Assembly: GCF_006345825.1 (NCBI RefSeq)
Contig: NZ_VCIX01000092.1
Location: 1,426,001 to 1,490,000, forward strand
Direction: 5' to 3'
DNA from: Paenibacillus paridis
Lineage (GTDB): Bacteria; Bacillota; Bacilli; Paenibacillales; Paenibacillaceae
DNA length: 64,000 nucleotides
Shown here: positions 61,356 to 64,000 of the stretch, one piece after another
How positions within the stretch are numbered: the stretch's first letter is position 1
How the letters are laid out: every line of letters starts with the position of its first letter
Made by a program: the position numbers and the translations under genes
The notes under the pieces: model-generated
Seen by the model: only the letters and a program-made list of their open reading frames with translations
Databases searched by the model: none
What the model was told of the DNA's origin: nothing

Positions 61356-61718
61356 TTATTTGTTGAAAATATTTTCTTCCAGCACATCATGCTTGTTGCC
61401 GTATACTTTCACGATGTGGCATTCTCCCCAAGCCGATAACGAATCCAAGATGGCCTTCAAGCTTTGGCCATATTCACTGAGTTGATACTCTACCTTCGGG
61501 GGAACCTGATTATATACGATGCGATTGATAATACCGTCTTCTTCAAGCTCTCGAAGCTGCTGTGTCAGCATCTTTTGGGTAATGTCGGGGATGAGGCGCT
61601 TAAGCTCACTCGTCCTCTTCAAACCATGCGTCAAATGACATAGGATGATGCATTTCCACTTGCCTCCGATAACCTCCAGTGTGGCCTCCACACTCACGTT
61701 ATATTTCTTTTTGATCAT
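61356..61718 (-). CDS. HxlR family transcriptional regulator
   Basis: Winged-helix regulator of 120 residues. Family pattern: SVEATLEVIGGKWKCIILCHLTHGLKRTSELKRLIPDITQKMLTQQLRELEEDGII with the recognition helix, then PPKVEYQLSEYGQSL. Members sense aldehydes, quinones or disulfide stress, sometimes through a conserved Cys near the N terminus; here the only early Cys is in the WKCIILC stretch (Cys23 and Cys27). TAGAGGAG precedes the minus-strand ATG. Its tandem operators and divergent target MFS/AKR pair are in the next entries. Confidence 0.92.
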   Translation of the reverse strand: MIKKKYNVSVEATLEVIGGKWKCIILCHLTHGLKRTSELKRLIPDITQKMLTQQLRELEEDGIINRIVYNQVPPKVEYQLSEYGQSLKAILDSLSAWGECHIVKVYGNKHDVLEENIFNK

Positions 61719-61746
61719 GCTATGACTCCTCTAAGTTCATATTGTG

Positions 61747-61780
61747 GGTACTTAAAAGTACCTATAGTACTTATAAGTAC
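61747..61780. promoter_or_regulatory. Tandem palindromic operators in the hxlR/MFS divergent region
   Basis: GGTACTTAAAAGTACC (61747-61762, perfect) and GTACTTATAAGTAC (61767-61780, perfect) share the core GTACTT-N2-AAGTAC, centres about 19 bp apart. Such GTACTT/AAGTAC sites are typical of HxlR/DUF24 regulators. They lie between the regulator and the MFS gene. Confidence 0.75.
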
Positions 61781-61876
61781 GTACTGTTCAATTTGCTCGG
61801 CATAACCGATAATAACATTCATCGGCCGATCAACGCTACACGAATTATTTTATAGACAGAGGATGGGGGAAGCAGG

Positions 61877-63076
61877 ATGACGACAGAAAAAAGAAGAAGC
61901 ACATTAGCGCTGCTGGCGTTAGCGGTTAGTGCGTTTGCCATCGGAACAACGGAATTCATTAGCGTCGGATTGCTGCCGCTCATTTCGCAGGACTTGAATA
62001 TTTCGGTTACGACAGCCGGTTTAACCGTGACGTTATATGCGCTGGGTGTGATGTTTGGCGCACCAATTCTTACATCCTTAACGACGAAAATACCGCGAAA
62101 AACACTGCTGCTCGCAATCATGGTCGTCTTTATTATCGGAAACTCGCTGGCTGCTACGGCTTCGACGATCGCATTTCTGCTATTTGCGAGAATTATTTCG
62201 GCATTCGCACACGGTGTGTTTATGTCCATCGGGTCGACGATTGCCGCTGACGTTGTCTCTTCAGACCGCAGAGCTAGCGCGATTGCAATTATGTTTACCG
62301 GATTGACCGTGGCTACGATAACCGGCGTGCCAATCGGAACGTTTATTGGACAGCAACTGGGCTGGCGAGCTGCTTTCATAGCGATCGTTATTGTAGGAAT
62401 TATAGCGTTCATCGCCAACAGCATTCTTGTTCCGTCTGATTTGCGCAAAGGTACGCCGACGACCATCGCCCAACAGATGAAGCTGTTTACGAATGGCCGA
62501 TTGCTGCTTATCTTCATCATTACAGCTTTAGGTTATGGCGGAACCTTTGCCGTATTCACTTATTTAGCCCCAATGTTGCAGGAATTAAGCGGGTTTAAAC
62601 AAAATCATGTGACCGTTATTCTGCTCTTTTATGGAATCGCGATTGCGATCGGCAATGTGATTGGCGGGAAGTTAGCTAATCGCAAGCCTTTAAAAGCTTT
62701 ATTTTACATGTTTATTGTACAAGCCGTCGTATTGTTTATTCTGGCATTTACAGCTCCATTCAAAATCGCCGCGCTAATTACGATCCTCCTGATGGGCTTG
62801 TTCCATTTCATGAACGTTGCAGGACTTCAGGTTTATGTAGTTATGCTGGCGGAGCGGTTGATGCCTGGCGGCGTCGATGTTGCATCTGCGATCAATATTG
62901 CAGCGTTTAATGCAGGTATTGCCATTGGCGCATATCTAGGCGGAGTAGTGACTGATTCCATTGGTTTGATTCATACGTCTTGGTTTGGCGGGATCATGGT
63001 GGTGGCAGCCGTGCTGTTGACGGGCTGGAGTCTCAAGCTGGAGCGCAAGGATACCTTGAAAGAAAAGACAGTTTAA
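61877..63076 (+). CDS. MFS transporter (DHA1, AraJ/YdhP-type)
   Basis: Twelve-helix exporter of 399 residues. N-terminal LALAVSAFAIGTTEFISVGLLPLISQDL is typical of DHA1 sugar- or drug-efflux proteins, followed by LTTKIPRKTLLL (a divergent motif A) and GVPIGTFIGQQLGWRAAF (motif C). It starts at ATG 61877 after GGGGGAAGCAGG and is 33 bp ahead of the aldo-keto reductase, forming a two-gene unit probably controlled by the divergent HxlR protein. Substrate unknown. Confidence 0.9.
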   Translation: MTTEKRRSTLALLALAVSAFAIGTTEFISVGLLPLISQDLNISVTTAGLTVTLYALGVMFGAPILTSLTTKIPRKTLLLAIMVVFIIGNSLAATASTIAFLLFARIISAFAHGVFMSIGSTIAADVVSSDRRASAIAIMFTGLTVATITGVPIGTFIGQQLGWRAAFIAIVIVGIIAFIANSILVPSDLRKGTPTTIAQQMKLFTNGRLLLIFIITALGYGGTFAVFTYLAPMLQELSGFKQNHVTVILLFYGIAIAIGNVIGGKLANRKPLKALFYMFIVQAVVLFILAFTAPFKIAALITILLMGLFHFMNVAGLQVYVVMLAERLMPGGVDVASAINIAAFNAGIAIGAYLGGVVTDSIGLIHTSWFGGIMVVAAVLLTGWSLKLERKDTLKEKTV

Positions 63077-63109
63077 CTACAACATTTTACTAGCGAAGGA
63101 GATTATATA

Positions 63110-63949
63110 ATGAATCATTTACAAGCGACAACAACTTTGCATAACGGTGTGGAAATGCCTTGGTTTGGGCTAGGCGTATTTAAAGTAGAGGAAGGCGAAG
63201 AGCTGGAACAAGCGGTAGCTTCAGCGATTAAAAATGGGTATCGGAGCATCGATACCGCAGCTATTTACGGTAACGAAGCGGGTGTTGGAAGAGGAATCAA
63301 GCCAGGACTTCAGCAGGCAGGCATTAGCCGCGAGCAGCTGTTTGTGACATCGAAAGTATGGAATGCTGATTTAGGCTACGAAGAGACGCTTGCGGCCTAT
63401 CAAGCGAGTCTTGACAAGCTTGAACTTGAGTATCTGGATCTTTATCTGATTCATTGGCCCGTGGACGGAAAGTTCTCTGAAGCGTGGCGAGCATTGGAAA
63501 CCTTATATAAAGAAGAGAAAGTGCGGGCGATTGGGGTAAGCAATTTTCAAATTCATCATATCGAGCACTTAATGAAAACAGCAGAAATCAAACCGATGAT
63601 TAATCAAGTGGAGTACCACCCGCGCTTAACGCAAGAAGAGCTCAGAGCTTACTGCGCGCAAAACGGGATTCAACTCGAGGCTTGGTCACCGCTGATGCAA
63701 GGGCAGCTGCTTGACCACCCGCTTCTGCAGAAAATTGCGGACAGCTATAGCAAATCAGTGGCACAGGTCATTTTACGCTGGGATTTGCAAAATGGTGTTG
63801 TTACGATACCGAAATCAACGAAGGAAACACGAATCATCGCTAATGCAGACGTATTTGATTTTGAACTATCTGCAGAGGATATGGCCCGTATTAGCGGCTT
63901 GAATGAGAATCACCGCGTAGGTCCGGACCCGGATAATTTCGATTTTTAA
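63110..63949 (+). CDS. Aldo/keto reductase
   Basis: NADPH-dependent reductase of the AKR5-like group (YvgN, 2,5-diketo-D-gluconate reductase and glyoxal reductase relatives), 279 residues. The catalytic tetrad is visible: Asp in YRSIDTAAIYGNE with its Tyr, Lys in VTSKVWN and His in YLIHWPVDG. VVTIPKSTKETRI binds the cofactor phosphate. GCGAAGGAG precedes ATG 63110. With the MFS gene it suggests a detoxification unit for a reactive carbonyl, induced through the HxlR regulator (inference). Confidence 0.93.
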   Translation: MNHLQATTTLHNGVEMPWFGLGVFKVEEGEELEQAVASAIKNGYRSIDTAAIYGNEAGVGRGIKPGLQQAGISREQLFVTSKVWNADLGYEETLAAYQASLDKLELEYLDLYLIHWPVDGKFSEAWRALETLYKEEKVRAIGVSNFQIHHIEHLMKTAEIKPMINQVEYHPRLTQEELRAYCAQNGIQLEAWSPLMQGQLLDHPLLQKIADSYSKSVAQVILRWDLQNGVVTIPKSTKETRIIANADVFDFELSAEDMARISGLNENHRVGPDPDNFDF

Positions 63950-63954
63950 TAGGG

Positions 63955-63990
63955 AGAGACAAAGAATGTTATATTCTTTGTCTCTTTTTT
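63955..63990 (+). terminator. Intrinsic terminator after the aldo/keto reductase gene
   Basis: AGAGACAAAGAAT (63955-63967) pairs perfectly with ATTCTTTGTCTCT (63973-63985), with a GTTAT loop and six T residues. A textbook terminator, ending the MFS/AKR unit. Confidence 0.95.
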
Positions 63991-64000
63991 CGTTATTGCC

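Noticed and set aside
1..64000. Prophage, insertion sequence, integron or CRISPR content
   Set aside because: No transposase, integrase, phage structural gene, terminal inverted repeat pair around a gene or regularly spaced repeat was seen.

Overview
The window looks like chromosomal DNA of a Paenibacillus-like member of the Bacillota (Paenibacillaceae). Reasons: moderate GC; strong GGAGG-type ribosome sites; frequent TTG and GTG starts; Bacillus-type families (HelD, oxygenase-only nitric oxide synthase, CysJI, DUF3900, Lin0512, DUF6376, split puc genes); and a staphyloxanthin-type C30 carotenoid end pathway. No rRNA, tRNA, CRISPR array, transposase, integrase or phage module was seen, so this is ordinary chromosome with several metabolic islands.

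Layout. 1-6918: cobalamin uptake (FecCD-type permease, cut by the window edge, plus its ATPase) and corrinoid salvage/nucleotide-loop assembly (cobT, cobU, cbiB, cobS, cobD, cbiZ) in one tightly packed + strand run. 7076-13942: corA, a NAGPA-like exported protein, hrpB, a DUF1294 membrane protein and helD. 14143-16088: an EcsC-family gene overlapping nos. 16085-19441: crtP (-) divergent from crtQ-crtO (+), followed by DUF3900, Lin0512, a CBS/CNNM protein and uppP. 23516-27163: cysJI, bordered by related hairpins. 27386-30669: DUF3817 and a TetR regulator divergent from an MmpL transporter. 30957-36318: assorted exported, lipoprotein and transport genes, including a SulP transporter with a structured leader, and DedA. 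36523-39265: an orphan sigma-region-2-like ORF, a drug-type MFS pump and a serine hydrolase.

39625-55244 is the dominant island: a roughly 15 kb purine salvage and breakdown locus. It holds a COG0402 deaminase, Moco maturation (pucA, pucB), a BMP-type nucleoside ABC importer (lipoprotein, double ATPase, two permeases), a three-subunit xanthine dehydrogenase, a CDA-type deaminase, OHCU decarboxylase, urate oxidase, 5-hydroxyisourate hydrolase and adenosine deaminase. Together they could take imported nucleosides through xanthine and urate to S-allantoin. No nucleoside phosphorylase, allantoinase or PucR-like regulator is present in the window. A perfect 18-bp inverted repeat abuts a near-consensus promoter ahead of the transporter, and stem-loops lie on both sides of the lipoprotein gene.

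55388-63949: an ADP-ribosylglycohydrolase with an unknown partner, two small membrane proteins, fabI, a GH3 lipoprotein, a bicupin oxalate decarboxylase homologue with a non-canonical active-site lid, and an HxlR regulator divergent from an MFS/aldo-keto reductase pair over two tandem palindromes.

Starts were moved from the longest open frame to the codon with a properly spaced ribosome site wherever the sequence showed one; these choices are stated per gene. All family names come from motif recognition, not from database searches.
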